From Anthoceros angustus (lineage: Eukaryota; Streptophyta; Anthocerotopsida; Anthocerotales; Anthocerotaceae): DNA of 64,000 nucleotides. Below, piece after piece: positions 23,816 to 36,421 of the stretch (its first letter is position 1; each line of letters opens with the position of its first letter). Where the stretch lies: positions 62,001 to 126,000 of the forward strand of contig MU008194.1 in NCBI GenBank assembly GCA_010909165.1, given 5' to 3'. The notes beneath the pieces were generated by a model that worked only from the letters and a program-made list of their open reading frames with translations, was not told the DNA's origin and made no database searches. The position numbers were made by a program, and so were the translations under genes.

Positions 23816-24655
23816 TATCAAGCCAACTCTTGTTGTGTCCTCTCCGGCGGCAGAGAGATCAAGGTTCACGACGAATTTTGCAGACAGGCCCAATATAGTT
23901 GCCAAGGACTATCTTTTGTATGGAAACAATCACATGGCATCGCCCATACAATTCTCATTACAAGAACATGAGGTATGTCGAACGTCTTGTAGTCGAGCAT
24001 CCACTTGAGTGACAGTGCGGGCGATTGGGATGTGGCTTGTCCGCTTTTGCGAAAGGTAGTCGTCATGGAGCTCGAACAACAAGAGATTACAGCTTTGAGA
24101 AACTACGAGCTCAAGAGTTGTCCTTCATGATGAGATCCATTTGGGAGGAAAGGATCACTAATGCTTGCGGTGGAGTGGATCCGAATGTAAAATGTCTGCT
24201 CGACCATGAACATCGATGATGATGATGAGCAGAGGTTTTTACCTACGGAGGAGAGGAAGCATTGATGGAAGAACTGCAATCGATTATGCTGCGGAGGTAA
24301 AGTGTTCTAGCAATAGTGTCCTTCTTCGTCTGCTTCTAGCTCGGGCGAGCTTATGACATGATGGTGCCTAATAAGTCTACAATCTTTCTCAAGGCTGCGA
24401 ATTCAAGCACCTCATGGATGCGATCCTGCGGTGGAGGTTGTGGCACTTCTTTGGAGGACTATGTCCCGTACTTAAGCTTCCTCGACGGTGAAAACTACAA
24501 GGCGGACATGCAGTGTAGCGGTGGACATTTTCTGGTAAAGTCATAGATCATCGTGAGGCAGATCAAGGCGAAGAAGTGAAGGCGGCAGGACTTTCTCCAT
24601 GTCTCTCTCTGCCCGTCCCGATGGGCGATGCAGGTGATGACAACCTAAAGGGCTT
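23816..24655 (+). pseudogene. P450 copy B: internal fragment
   Basis: Similarity to copy D begins in the middle of exon 1 (atcaagccaactcttgttgtg) and runs through exon 2 to the end of exon 3 (gatgacaacctaaagggcttt). It then jumps directly to exon 1 sequence of copy C (acgcatggcaaagcac). It lacks a start codon, the I-helix and the heme domain. Numerous small indels relative to D. Confidence 0.85.
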
Positions 24656-26397
24656 TACGCATGGCAAAGCACGCACAGAAGCTCGATTTCCTCCGGGGCC
24701 CAAGGAGTTCCACTTCTAAAACCTCTCCATTTTTATGACCTCATAGAGCTCTTCGCATCTCCCAGAGTATGGGCCTTTAGTTTTATCGATTGGGATCAAG
24801 CCAACTCTTGTTGTGTCCTCTCAGGCGCGAGAGAGATCAAGGTTCACACCGAATTTGAGCAGGCCCAATATAGTTGCCAAGGACTATCTTTTGTATGGAA
24901 ACAATCACATGGCATCGCCCATACAATTCTCATTACAAGAACATGAGGTATGTCGAACGTCTTGTAGTCGAGCATCCACTTCAAGTGACAGGCGCTCGGA
25001 TGTGACGCTTGTCCGCTTTTGCGAAAGGTAGTCGTCATGGAGCTCTGAACAACAAGATTACAGCAGCTTTGAGAAACTACGAGCTCAAGAGTTGTCCTTC
25101 ATGATGAGATCCATTTGGGAGGAAAGGATCAATCACATTGGGCTGAGTGGATCCGAATGTAAAATGTCCGCTCGACCATGAACATCATGACCGATGATGA
25201 TGAGCAAGAGGTTTTTACCTACGGAGGAGAGGAAGCATTGATGGAGAGAACTGAACTTCGTCGCGGAGGTAAAGTGTTCTAGCAATAGTGTCCTTCGCCT
25301 GTCCAATGCTTCTAGCTCGATGCCGAGCTTATGACATGATGGTGCCTAATAAGTCTACAATCTTTCTCAAGGCTGCGAATTCAAGCACCTCATGGATGCG
25401 ATCCTGGTGGAGGTTGTGGCTTCTTTGGAGGACTATGTCCCGTACTTAAGCTTCCTCGACAGTGAAAACTACAAGGCGGACAGAGAAGTGCGCGTGCAGT
25501 GGACATTTTCTGGGTAAAGTCATCAGTCATGTGCGGATCAAGGCGAAGAAGTGAAGGCGATGCGGACTTTCTCCATGTCCTGCTCTCCGCCCGGTCCCGA
25601 TGGGCGATGCGGTGATGACAACCTAAAGGGCTTTACGCCAAGAAAGACGTTCTGAAGAAGTTTCGTTTAAGGCATAATTGCAATTGAAGAACGCTCATCC
25701 TAGCGAACGCTTGTTGCGATCTCTTCATTGCACCGATACTTCCAGCATCACGGTTGAGTGGGCTATGTCGAGCTAACGAGACACCCTCACATCATGAAAC
25801 GAAGAAGAGCTTGACACATGGTGGGCACGGAGTCGTTTAGTGGCGGAGTCGGATCTTCCACAACTTCCTTACCTCGTGAATATTGTGAAGGAGACTTTCC
25901 GGCTTCACCCGGTGGTGCCTGTTGATCCTCATGAATCTCTGACCTTGCCAAGTTCTCGGGTTACGAGATACCGCAAAGTCTAGGTGCTGGTCAATATATG
26001 GGCGATGGGGGCTCAGTCCGGAAGATGCCCTCTCGTTCAACCCGGATAGATTCCGGGGCGAATGCGTTTGCGTCTTCGCGATCTTGAACCCTAATTTACG
26101 AGACGAAGGCATATACTTCATAGATGTCATGAGTTTACGGATGCGAGGGACCTTGATGTCGAGGGAAACACTTGAGCTTCTTCCTTTGAAGCAGGAAGGA
26201 GAGGTTGCCCGGGCATGACATTAGGCCTCACTTTGGTCCAAGATGCTCTTTAGCTCGACTTCTTCAAGCGTTCACTTGGTCTCACGGATGGGAAGAAGCG
26301 AGCATTTGGACATGTCCAGGCTTTCGGACTCACGCTCCCAGGCTCGACTTGATTGTCCCATCTCAACGACTGGCTCATGTAATGAACGAAATGTAAC
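24656..26397 (+). pseudogene. P450 copy C: nearly full-length, 5'-truncated and degraded
   Basis: It starts within exon 1 (the hinge coding region) and can be followed through all later exons to the region equivalent to the copy D stop at about 26395. The I-helix (near 25735), K-helix (ETFRLHP, near 25890) and heme (gaaggagaggttgcccgggc, near 26190) coding areas are visible but shifted by many small deletions. Its 3' flank (26400-27110) is shared with copy D, showing it is part of the same tandem array. Confidence 0.85.
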
Positions 26398-28136
26398 CCA
26401 TCTCGGTATGTATAGTTTCAGTTGCAATGCGAGGTGGACATGGAGTTTAGTTGCTCTTTTACTTATCCTTGAGATGTGCCTTTGATGTTCTTTAGTAGAT
26501 GGGTTTACCCATATAGTAATGGGTATATTCATATAAAAGTTTAGTACAAGATACTCAATATAATTCGCAATCTTTAACTTTAAGTCTTCGTCCGGTATAT
26601 ATACACTTCTACTCATAATAGTCTTTGGCATTGTTTGTCAATAAGCTAGAAACTTCAAACTCATTGCAGAAAATACAAAGCAACTCCATGGATTATTGTG
26701 CAGGTGATAGGCAACAAGTGGAGGTTGTTCATGTTGTAGGAGAAGATTATCATGCGCATTGTGTTCACATGAAGTGGTAGAAATATCATTGCCGGTCTTT
26801 GGGAACAGGAGGGTTCTTACAAAATGATTGTCAATGTAGAATAAGAGTTGAACCCTCACATGGCTCTAGGGCGCCCTAATTGAGTAGAGGAATTCAACTA
26901 GTCTTTGAAGTCCAATACATATCATCCTAGTAAGAAAGAGTAGAGAAATTCTACTGGTCTTTAAAATCCAATACATATCATTCTTAGTAAGAAAGAGTAG
27001 AGGAATTCTACTAGTCTTTAAAGTCCAATACATATCATCCTTGGTAAGAAAGAGTAGAGGAATTCTACTGGTCTTTAAAGTCCAATACATATTTATCCCT
27101 AGTACGAAAGCATGTACTCAATATGAGACTTGTTTTTTAGTGTGCATGAGGAGATCCACCAAACCTGCTTTGCATAGCCCATGGTATAGCTGTGTAATTC
27201 TCGAATTAAAATATAAGTTCTCCTTCAACCATTCCTTTGCATTTTTCCAGAAACCTTTTGTTCTTAATTGATGGCGTCTCATATGAGGTGGGTGCATTTG
27301 CAAGCTGGATGTCTCAGAAGGGTGCATCTTTAGGCTGGTTTTCCTCGTTGTCTTCGTCCTACTCTCTTGGTGACATCATGAAGAAAAATTTAGTACAGGT
27401 AGCAAAATCTTAAATTAGGGTTGCATCATTTACTCGCTTTGGAGTCCTCTTACCTTTTACGTACAAGCATCTTCTCGTCAAGTCTTCCCCAAATTTGTTC
27501 CAAGGTAAACACCCGAGCTTCCAAGAACCATTCCTTGGTTGGTCCTCTTTCTCCCCTTGCAATCTTCCAAGCTCCTCCCATTCTTCCACAACTGTTGCAA
27601 AAGCCTCTTTTGGGCGTTCCTGATTTAGGTGATCTTTAGATTCACCGGATTGGTGATTGCTAGAGGGAGCTTGTCATGATGACGACTCTCTTTTTTCATA
27701 AGCAATGGCCCCAGCCAATGTGCTTGCAGAAGATGGCGATTAAATTGCAAAACATTGTTGCTATATACCTTTAACCAGCTCAAGCACATGTAAGTGTAAA
27801 TAAGCTTCTTGTGCACTCTCAATGTTGTTATTTTATAGTCCACATCGAGCTTGGCAGCTGGACCTGCAACTAAATTTGCTTGTCCACAAGCGAGACCTGC
27901 AAGAATTGGAAGAAAGGCTGCCTATTTAAGACTTGCAATTAGACCAATATGACAAGTGAACATTAAATATGGTAAAATAACCATATGCGTGAGCAACCCA
28001 AATAATGGTTAAGAATCCACGAATTTCAATCAATATGAAAACAGAGAATATATGCAATCACTATATTAATATATGGTTAAAAAATCCATAAATAATTGAA
28101 TAAATAAAATATAATTTATACCAAACAATAAATATA
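26398..28136. other. P450 copy C 3' flank and AT-rich intergenic DNA
   Basis: 26398-27110 matches the 3' flank of copy D (31719-32366). 27110-28136 is AT-rich, and I see no convincing gene. The 57-bp array inside is listed separately. Confidence 0.6.
26884..27110. repeat. Tandem array, 57-bp unit, 4 copies
   Basis: Units starting gtagaggaattctact begin at 26884, 26940, 26997 and 27054. Because 57 is divisible by three, the minus strand shows a repeating 19-residue open frame; this is a repeat by-product. A shorter version (about 2.3 units) lies at 32227-32366 after copy D. Confidence 0.9.
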
Positions 28137-29756
28137 AATAATCAAAATAAGGAATACTAAAATCAAAATACATACCCTCAAGCCTCCCCAACCTCAAACT
28201 CTAAAAGAGCCCTCACAAGCTCCAACCCTAAAGGATTCTTTCAAGCTCGAACCCTAAAAACCAGGAGAGTAAGCAAGTATACATACTATGGTAAACCAAC
28301 CGGATGAGTTCAAAACCCCAATAATGATCACAAATCTATATGAACATTTCAAATCAATATTACGATAGAAAAGCATATTTCTAATTATTATATTAATATA
28401 TAGCTCAAAAATATAGAATAAAAATAATAGTCAAAAGACAAAAAAATAACAATCAACAACCAAAATAGTAAATACTAAAATGAAAATACATACCCTAAAA
28501 AGAGCCTCCCCCAAGCGGAAAACCTAAACTCGAACCCTAAAAGACGCTCCCAAACGAGCCGCCGTACGCGGGCTCCGGAAAGTACGGAGCCGTCCACAAT
28601 GTGGCCCCGCTACTGGGCCTGTGTGTTTTCCGGGCCTTTTGTACCCGAATGGCTTGTAGAGAGAGAGAGCGGGTACCGGTAACCGGCCGTCAAGGTGCCA
28701 TCGTGGCACCCAAAAGGTCAGTCCGCCCGCCCTGACTCCTTGCCTCTAGCTAACTGCAAACATTGACTGTGGCCAATCCAGAGGGCTTGCGTCAATGACA
28801 CTCTCTGGACGATGCTCACAGATGCCCACTGCTAGATTGCCGGGTTGTGATACAGTTGCCGTACAGACACGGTCTCCCTTCTCATACTGGAAATTTCTTT
28901 GCATTCGTAACTATTCACACATTGGTACCATATCACGGTCAGGGGTCTTCTTGTGGTTTGTGGAACCGCGTCTCACGATTCCAAAGTCTTTCAGGACCTC
29001 TGAATTGAGCAGACTGGCCAATGCCAAGTTCAGTTGCCACCAACCTTGAAATGTGCCACAACACAAGATAGGCAACAACATCGTACACTCGCGGTTCCAA
29101 TCCAAACACGGTCCCTTATTCTATACAAGCGTTTGACAATTTGCTTCCAGCATCTCCTCTGCGAACAGACCACAAAAGTCTACTAAATCCTTGTTCATTA
29201 CCAAACTCCGTGAACAATGGGTAACTTATTTCATTTTATTTTAGCTCAATATCTAGCGAGCTTATACCTCGCAAAAGAAAACCCCACAAGGAGTCAGTCC
29301 CCACTCGAGGACCGCGGCGTCAAGGAACTTGGTACTTTAACAACTTGTACACTTGAGGAGCGCGGCGGCGTCATGGAACTTGGTACTTAACAATTTGTAC
29401 CATGGTGTGCCTAAGTTACTTGTACCAAGGGCATCCACTCCCTTTAGACACCCCATGTAAGTAGCGATCTAAATTCAGGATGCTTAATGACGGCGTTCTT
29501 ATAAATGTGTGTCCATTTGGACACGGGAAGCGGGCTAGTGTTGTGTGGAGATTTAGTACCTGCCACGGATTTCGCCTGGCCAGGTAAGACAAAAGGAAAT
29601 AAAATAAAAACGTTGAAGGCATCTCAAGTTATGATTCGAGATCAGATCCCGGCTCGAAACCCGGAGATGCAGCTCGATCCACGGGGAAGGCTCCATAGAG
29701 CTTAAGAACGACAAGTGCTGCTTCCCTGCTAGTGGAGCTGCATTCCTGAGCATCCC
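28137..29756. other. Upstream region of P450 copy D
   Basis: AT-rich to 28500, then GC-rich 28530-28740, then mixed sequence. A TATA-like cttataaatg lies at about 29488, some 265 bases before the ATG. The same layout precedes copy E (TATA-like near 33721). No separate gene recognised. Confidence 0.55.
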
Positions 29757-31718
29757 ATGGAGGGCACCATCGTGTTGTCATGGATCCTGGTTGTGGTGGC
29801 AATGCTGAGTGCTTATGTTCTGCATGGCAAAGCACGGGCACAGAAGCTCAGATTTCCTCCAGGGCCCAAGGGAGTCCCCCTTCTGGGAAACCTCTCCATT
29901 TTTATGACCTCGGCCCCGCATAGGGAGCTCTTTCGCATCTCCCAGGAGTATGGGCCTTTAGTTTTTATCAGATTGGGATCGAAGCCAACTCTTGTTGTGT
30001 CCTCTCCAGAACTGGCCAGAGATGCTGAAGGTTCACGACCAGAATTTTGCAGACAGGCCCAATATAGTTGCCAAGGACTATCTTTTGTATGGAAACAATC
30101 ACATGTCGTACTGCCCTTACAATTCGCATTACAAGAACATGAGGTATGTCAGAGAAGTCTTGTAGTCGAGCATCCACTTCGAAGTGAGGCAGGCAGTTCG
30201 GGATGTGACGCTTGTCTGTTTTGCAGAAAGGTAGTCGTCATGGAGCTCCTGAACAACAAGAGATTACAGCAGTTTGAGAAACTACGAGCTCAAGAGTTGT
30301 CCTTCATGATGAGATCCATTTGGGAGGAAAGGATCAGCGAATCTGTTGCAGGGGCTGGAGTGGATCTGAATGTAAAAATGTGCTGCCTGACCATGAACAT
30401 CATGACCCAGATGATGATGAGCAAGAGGTTTTTTACCTACGGAGGAGAGGAAGCATTGATGGAGAGAACTGCAGAACTCAGTCAATCTGCTGCGGAGGTA
30501 AAGTGTTCTAGCAATAGTGTCCCTTCGCCTGTCCAATGCTTCTAGCTCTGGACTGTCGAGCTTATGACATGATGGTGCCTAATAAGTCTACAATCTTTCT
30601 CAAGGCTGCGGAATTCAAGCACCTCATGGATGCGATCCTGCGGCTGGAGGTTGTGGCACTGCTGGAGGACTATGTCCCGTACTTAAGCTTCCTCGACAGA
30701 GTGAAAAACTACAAGGCAGACATGCAGAAAGTGCGTAAGCGAGTGGACATTTTCCTGGGTAAAGTCATAGCTGATCATCGGCGGGCACAGATCAAGGGCG
30801 AAGAAGTGAAGGCTGACGCAGACTTTCTCCATGTCCTGCTCTCTCTGCCCGGTCCCGATGGGGCAGAAGTCTGGACTGATGACAACCTAAAGGGCTTTCT
30901 GCTTGTAAGAAAGACGTTCCTGAAGAAGTTTCGTTTAAGGCATAATCTGCAGCCTTGAAGAACGCTCATCCTAGCGAACGCTTGTTGCAGGATCTCTTCA
31001 TTGCAGGCACTGATACTTCCAGCATCACGGTTGAGTGGGCTATGTCAGAACTGCTGAGACACCCTCACATCATGAAGAACGCACAGCAAGAGCTTGACAC
31101 TGTGGTGGGCACAGGTCGTTTAGTGGCGGAGTCAGATCTTCCACAACTTCCTTACCTCGTGAATATTGTGAAGGAGACTTTCCGGCTTCACCCGGTGGTG
31201 CCTCTGTTGATCCCTCATGAATCCGTACAGCCTTGCCAAGTTCTGGGTTACGAGATACCTGCAAAGTCTAGGCTGCTGGTCAATATATGGGCGATGGGGC
31301 AGGAGCTCTGAAGTCTGGGAAGATGCCCTCTCGTTCAACCCGGATAGATTCCAGGACAGGTACGTTTGCGTCTTCACTGATCTTGAACCCTAATTTACCA
31401 GACGAAGGCATATACTTCACTTAGATGCTGTCATGAGTTTCTGGATGCAGGGACCTTGATGTCAGAGAGGAAACACTTGAGCTTCTTCCTTTCGGAACAG
31501 GAAGGAGAGGTTGCCCGGGCATGACATTAGGCCTCACTTTGGTCCAGTACTCTTTAGCTCGACTTCTTCAAGCGTTCACTTGGTCTCTGCCGGATGGGAA
31601 GAAGCCAGAGCATTTGGACATGTCCGAGGCTTTCGGACTCACGCTCCCCAGAGCTCAGCACTTGATTGCCGTCCCATCTCAACGACTGTCGCCTCACATG
31701 TACGAAACGAAAATGTAA
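29757..31718 (+). pseudogene. P450 copy D: five-exon CYP71-clan cytochrome P450 with two small lesions
   Basis: Membrane-bound plant monooxygenase. Exons deduced from GT-AG borders and homology: 29757-30143, 30227-30497, 30605-30904, 30991-31359, 31451-31718. The N-terminal hydrophobic anchor (VLSWILVVVAMLSAY) is followed by the Pro-rich hinge PPGPKGVPLLGNL. Then come I-helix AGTDTSS, K-helix ETFRLHP, and heme loop [11 protein letters not shown] with the Cys ligand; the stop is at 31716-31718. An unbroken version would be about 531 residues, normal for the family. Lesions: two bases missing near 30022 compared with copy E (after ELAR), and one extra G near 31300 (AMG..SSEV region). The third exon's acceptor (ctcaag) is atypical. 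Substrate cannot be told. With so few lesions in short repeats and homopolymers, this may be a working gene with sequence errors. Confidence 0.8.
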
Positions 31719-32226
31719 CCCATCTCAGGTATGTATAGTTTCAGGTTGCAATGCAGTAGGTGGACATGGAGTTTAGTTGCTCTTTTTACTTATCCTTGAG
31801 ATGTGCCTTTGATGTTCTTTAGTAGATGGGTTTACCCATATAGTAATGGGTATATTCATATAAAAGTTTAGTACAAGATACTCAATATAATTACTGCAAT
31901 CTTTAACTTTAAGTCTTCGTCCGGTATATATACACTTCTACTCATAATAGTCTTTGGCATTGTTTGTCAATAAGCTAGAAACTTCAAACTCATTGCAGAG
32001 AAAATACAAAGCAACTCCATGGATTATTGTGCAAGGTGATAGGCAACAAGTGCTGGAGGTTGTTCATGTTGTAGGAGAAGATTATCATGCCGCTGCATTG
32101 TGTTCACATGAAGTGGTAGAGAAAATATCATTGCCGGCAGTCTTTGGGAACAGGAGGGTTCTTACAAAATGATTGTCAATGTAGAATAAGAGTTGAACCC
32201 TCACATGGCTCTAGGGCGCCCTAATT

Positions 32227-33982
32227 GAGTAGAGGAATTCAACTAGTCTTTGAAGTCCAATACATATCATCCCTAGTAAGAAAGAGTAGAGAAATTCTAC
32301 TGGTCTTTAAAATCCAATACATATCATTCTTAGTAAGAAAGAGTAGAGGAATTCTACTAGTCTTTAAATAATCAAAATAAGGAATACTAAAATCAAAATA
32401 CATACCCTCAAGCCTCCCCAACCTCAAACTCTAAAAAGAGCCCTCACAAGCTCCAACCCTAAAGGATTCTTTCAAGCTCGAACCCTAAAAACCAGGGAGA
32501 GTAAGCAAGTATACATACTATGGTAAACCAACCGGATGAGTTCAAAACCCCAATAATGATCACAAATCTATATGAACATTTCAAATCAATATTACGATAG
32601 AAAAGCATATTTCTAATTATTATATTAATATATAGCTCAAAATATAGAATAAAAATAATAGTCAAAGACAAAAAAATAACAATCAACAACCAAAATAGTA
32701 AATACTAAAATGAAAATACATACCTAAAAAGAGCCTCCCCAAGCGGAAAACCTAAACTCGAACCCTAAAAAGACGCTCCCAAACGAGCTGCCGTACGCGG
32801 GCTCCGGAAAGTACGGAGCCGTCCACAATGTGGCCCGCTACTGGGCCTGTGTGTTTTCCGGGCCTTTTGTACCAGATGAATGGGGAGAGAGAGCGGGTAC
32901 CGGTAACCGGCCGTCAAGGTACCATCGTGGCACCCAAAAGGTCGGTCCGCCCGCCCCTGACTCCTTGCCTCTAGCTAACTGCAAACATTGACTGTGGCCA
33001 ATCCAGAGGGCTTGCGTCAATGACACTCTCTGGACGATGCTCACAGATGCCCACTGCTAGATTGCCGGGTTGTGATACAGTTGCCGTACAGACACGGTCT
33101 CCCTTCTCATACTGGAAATTTCTTTGCATTCGTAACTATTCCACATATTGGTACCATATCACGGTCAGGGGTCTTCTTGTGGTTTGTGGAACCGCGTCTC
33201 ACGATTCCAAAGTCTTTCAGGACCTCAGAGTTGAGCAGACTCGCCAATGCCAAGTTCAGTTGCGACCAAGCTTGAAATGTGCCACAACACAAGATAGGCA
33301 ACAACATCGTACACTCGCGGTTCCAATCCAAACACGGTCCCTTATTCTATACAAGCGTTTGACAATTTGCTTCCAGCATCTCCTCTGCGAACAGACCACA
33401 AAAGTCTACTAAATCCTTGTTCATCACCAAACTCCGTGAATAATGGGTAACTTATTTCATTTTATTTTAGCTCAATATCTAGCGAGCTTATACCTCGCAA
33501 AAGAAAACCCCACAAGGAGTCAGTCCCCACTCGAGGACCGCGGCGTCAAGGAACTTGGTACTTAAACAACTTGTACACTTGAGGAGCGCGGCGGCGTCAT
33601 GGAACTTGGTACTTAACAATTTGTACCATGGTGTGCCTAAGTTACTTGTACCAAGGGCATCCAATCCTTTAGACACCCCATCTAAGTAGCGATCTAAATT
33701 CAGGATGCTTAATGACGGCGTTCTTATAAATGTGTGTGCATTTGGACACGGGAAGCGGGCTAGTGTTGTGTGGAGATTTAGTACCTGCCACGGATTTCGC
33801 CTGGCCAGGTAAGACAAAAGGAAATAAAATAAAAAACGGTGAAGGCATCTAAAGTCACGATTCGACATCACATCCCGGCTCGAGACCCGGAGATGCAGCT
33901 CTATCCACAGGGAAGGCTCCATAGAGCTTAAGAACGACAAGTGCTGCTTCCCTGCTAGAGGAGCTGCATTCCTGAGCATCCC
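32227..33982. other. Spacer between P450 copies D and E
   Basis: About 2.3 units of the 57-bp repeat up to 32366, then the duplicated 5' flank of the P450 gene, including a TATA-like cttataaatg at about 33721. No gene recognised. Confidence 0.6.
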
Positions 33983-35944
33983 ATGGAGGGCACCATCGTG
34001 TTGTCATGGATCCTGGTTGTGGTGGCAATGCTGAGTGCTTATTTTCTGCATGGCAAAGCACGGGCACAGAAGCTCAGATTTCCTCCAGGGCCCAAGGGAG
34101 TTCCACTTCTCGGAAACCTCTCCATTTTTATGACCTCGGCCCCGCATAGGAGCTCTTTCGCATCTCCCAGGAGTATGGGCCTTTAGTTTTATCAGATTGG
34201 GATCGAAGCCAACTCTTGTTGTGTCCTCTCCAGAACTGGCCAGAGAGATGCTGAAGGTTCACGACCAGAATTTTGCAGACAGGCCCAATATAGTTGCCAA
34301 GGACCATCTTTTGTATGGAAACAATCACATGTCGTACTGCCCTTACAATTCGCATTACAAGAACATGAGGTATGTCAGAAAAGTCTTGTAGTCGAGCATC
34401 CACTTCGAAGTGACAGGCAGGCAGTTCGGGATGTGACGCTTGTCTGTTTTGCAGAAAGGTAGTCGTCATGGAGCTCCTGAACAACAAGAGATTACAGCAG
34501 TTTGAGAAACTACGAGCCCAAGAGTTGTCCTTCATGATGAGATCCATTTGGGAGGAAAGGACCAGCAAATCTGTTGCAGGGGCAGGAGTGGATCTGAATG
34601 TAAAAATGTGGTGCCTGACCATGAACATCATGACCCAGATGATGATGAGCAAGAGGTTTTTTACCTACGGAGGAGAGGAAGCATTGATAGAGAGAACTGC
34701 AGAACTCAGTCAGGCTGCTGCTGAGGTAAGGTGTTCTAGCAACAGTGCCCCTTTGCCTGTCCAATGCTTCTAGCTCTGGACTGTTGAGCTTATGACATGA
34801 TGGTGGCTAAAAATTCTACAATTTTTCTCAAGGCTGCGGAATTCAAGCACCTCATGGATGCGATCCTGCGGCTGGAGGTTCTGGCACTGCTGGAGGACTA
34901 TGTCCCGTACCTAAGCTTCCTTGACAGAGTGAAAAACTACAAGGCAGACATGCAGAAAGTGCGTCAGCGAGTGGACATTTTCCTGGGTAAAGTCATAGCT
35001 GATCATCGGCGAACACAGACCAAGGGCGAAGAAGTGAAGGCTGATGCAGACTTTCTACATGTCCTGCTCTCTTTGCCCGGGCCCGATGGGGCAGAACGCT
35101 GGACTGATGACAACCTAAAGGGCATTCTGCTTGTAAGAGAGACTTCTTGAGGAAATTTCGTTTAAGGCATAACCAGCAGCCTTGGAGAAAGCTCATCCTA
35201 CCGGATGCCTGTTGCAGGATCTTTTCATTGCAGGCACTGATACTTCCAGCATCACGGTTGAGTGGGCTATGTCAGAACTGCTGAGACACCCTCACATCAT
35301 GAAGAACGCACAGCAAGAGCTTGACACTGTGGTGGGCACAGGTCGTTTAGTGGCGGAGTCAGATCTTCCACAACTTCCTTACCTCGTGAATATTGTGAAG
35401 GAGACTTTCCGGCTTCACCCGGTGGCGCCTCTGTTGATCCCTCATGAATCCGTACAGCCTTGCCAAGTTCTGGGTTACGAGATACCTGCACAGTCTAGGC
35501 TGCTGGTCAATATTTGGGCGATGGGCAGGAGCTCTGAAGTCTGGGAAGATGCCCTCTCGTTCAACCCGGATAGATTCCAGGGCAGGTACGTTTGCGTCTT
35601 CACTGATCTTGAACCCTAATTTACCAGACGAAGGCATATACTTCACTCAGATTCTGTCATGCGTTTCTGGATGCAGGGACCTTGATGTCAGAGGGAAACA
35701 CTTCGAGCTTCTTCCTTTCGGAACAGGAAGGAGAGGTTGCCCGGGCATGACATTAGGCCTCACTTTGGTCCAGTACTCTTTAGCTCGACTTCTTCAAGCG
35801 TTCACTTGGTCTTTGCCGGATGGGAAGAAGCCAGAGCACTTGGACATGTCCGAGGCTTTCGGACTCGCACTCCCCAGAGCTCAGCACTTGATTGCCGTCC
35901 CATCTCAACGACTGTCGCCTCACATGTACGAAGCGAAAATGTAA
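33983..35944 (+). pseudogene. P450 copy E: five-exon CYP71-clan cytochrome P450 with two 1-base lesions
   Basis: Same architecture as copy D. Exons: 33983-34369, 34455-34725, 34833-35132, 35218-35585, 35677-35944; introns of 85-107 bases with GT and AG ends. It keeps the hinge PPGPKGVPLLGNL, YGNNHMSYCPYN, I-helix AGTDTSS, ETFRLHP and heme loop [11 protein letters not shown], and exons 2-5 are fully open. The only lesions are in exon 1: one G missing (ataggagc, near 34148) and one T missing (agttttatc, near 34190), both in homopolymers and both intact in copy D. The two copies therefore complement each other's defects. Expected role: endoplasmic-reticulum oxygenase of specialised metabolism; family within the CYP71 clan not resolved. 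It could be the functional gene if the two missing bases are consensus errors. Confidence 0.82.
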
Positions 35945-36421
35945 CCCATCTCAGGTGTGTTTTAAGTGAAGTAGTTCCATATTCATAGGCTTGTTGAAAA
36001 CATTGCTAGCTTTCAACTTGTGAACTTGGTTTCCTTATTATTGAGTGCACGACACTTATTGACCTGGTTGCTTTACAACCGAGTGCACGACACGATCATG
36101 CACTGACTTGCTTGTGGGCTCGGTTAGGAGATTTGAAACCAGACATGCTGAACAGTGCCCCAGCACGCAGAGCCTATCTCGTATCAAGATCGTGAGTTGT
36201 GTGTTTGAATTTCCTAGCACGTTATTCACATAAAGCTGCTGAACTTGCTTCCTTGGTAGGAAAGGGGATGTAGTTCTCCCGATGCCCTTCGGTGTAAATG
36301 AGACCGCCCATCCTCTTTGTCATACAAAGATCCCACCATCTCTTTTGATAATCGACATGGATGCACTTCATCCATATCATTTTAGGTGACCAGAATTGTG
36401 GAAGGGTGGACCTCCAACAAT
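35945..36421. other. Intergenic, 3' of P450 E and of the PPR1 gene
   Basis: Convergent 3' flanks. The motif gagtgcacgacac occurs twice (about 36043 and 36079). No gene recognised. Confidence 0.5.

Larger units (their letters stand above)
28137..35957. repeat. Tandem segmental duplication carrying P450 copies D and E
   Basis: The 5' flank from 28137 (ataatcaaaataaggaatac) recurs at 32367, and the two copies stay collinear through leader, promoter and P450 gene to about 31730 and 35957. The unit is about 4.2 kb. The first copy is slightly longer because it keeps the 3' flank with the 57-bp array. Confidence 0.9.

Noticed and set aside
26884-27110. CRISPR-like or coding interpretation of the 57-bp array
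   Set aside because: The units are contiguous without unique spacers, and the 19-residue repeating peptide follows only from the unit being divisible by three.
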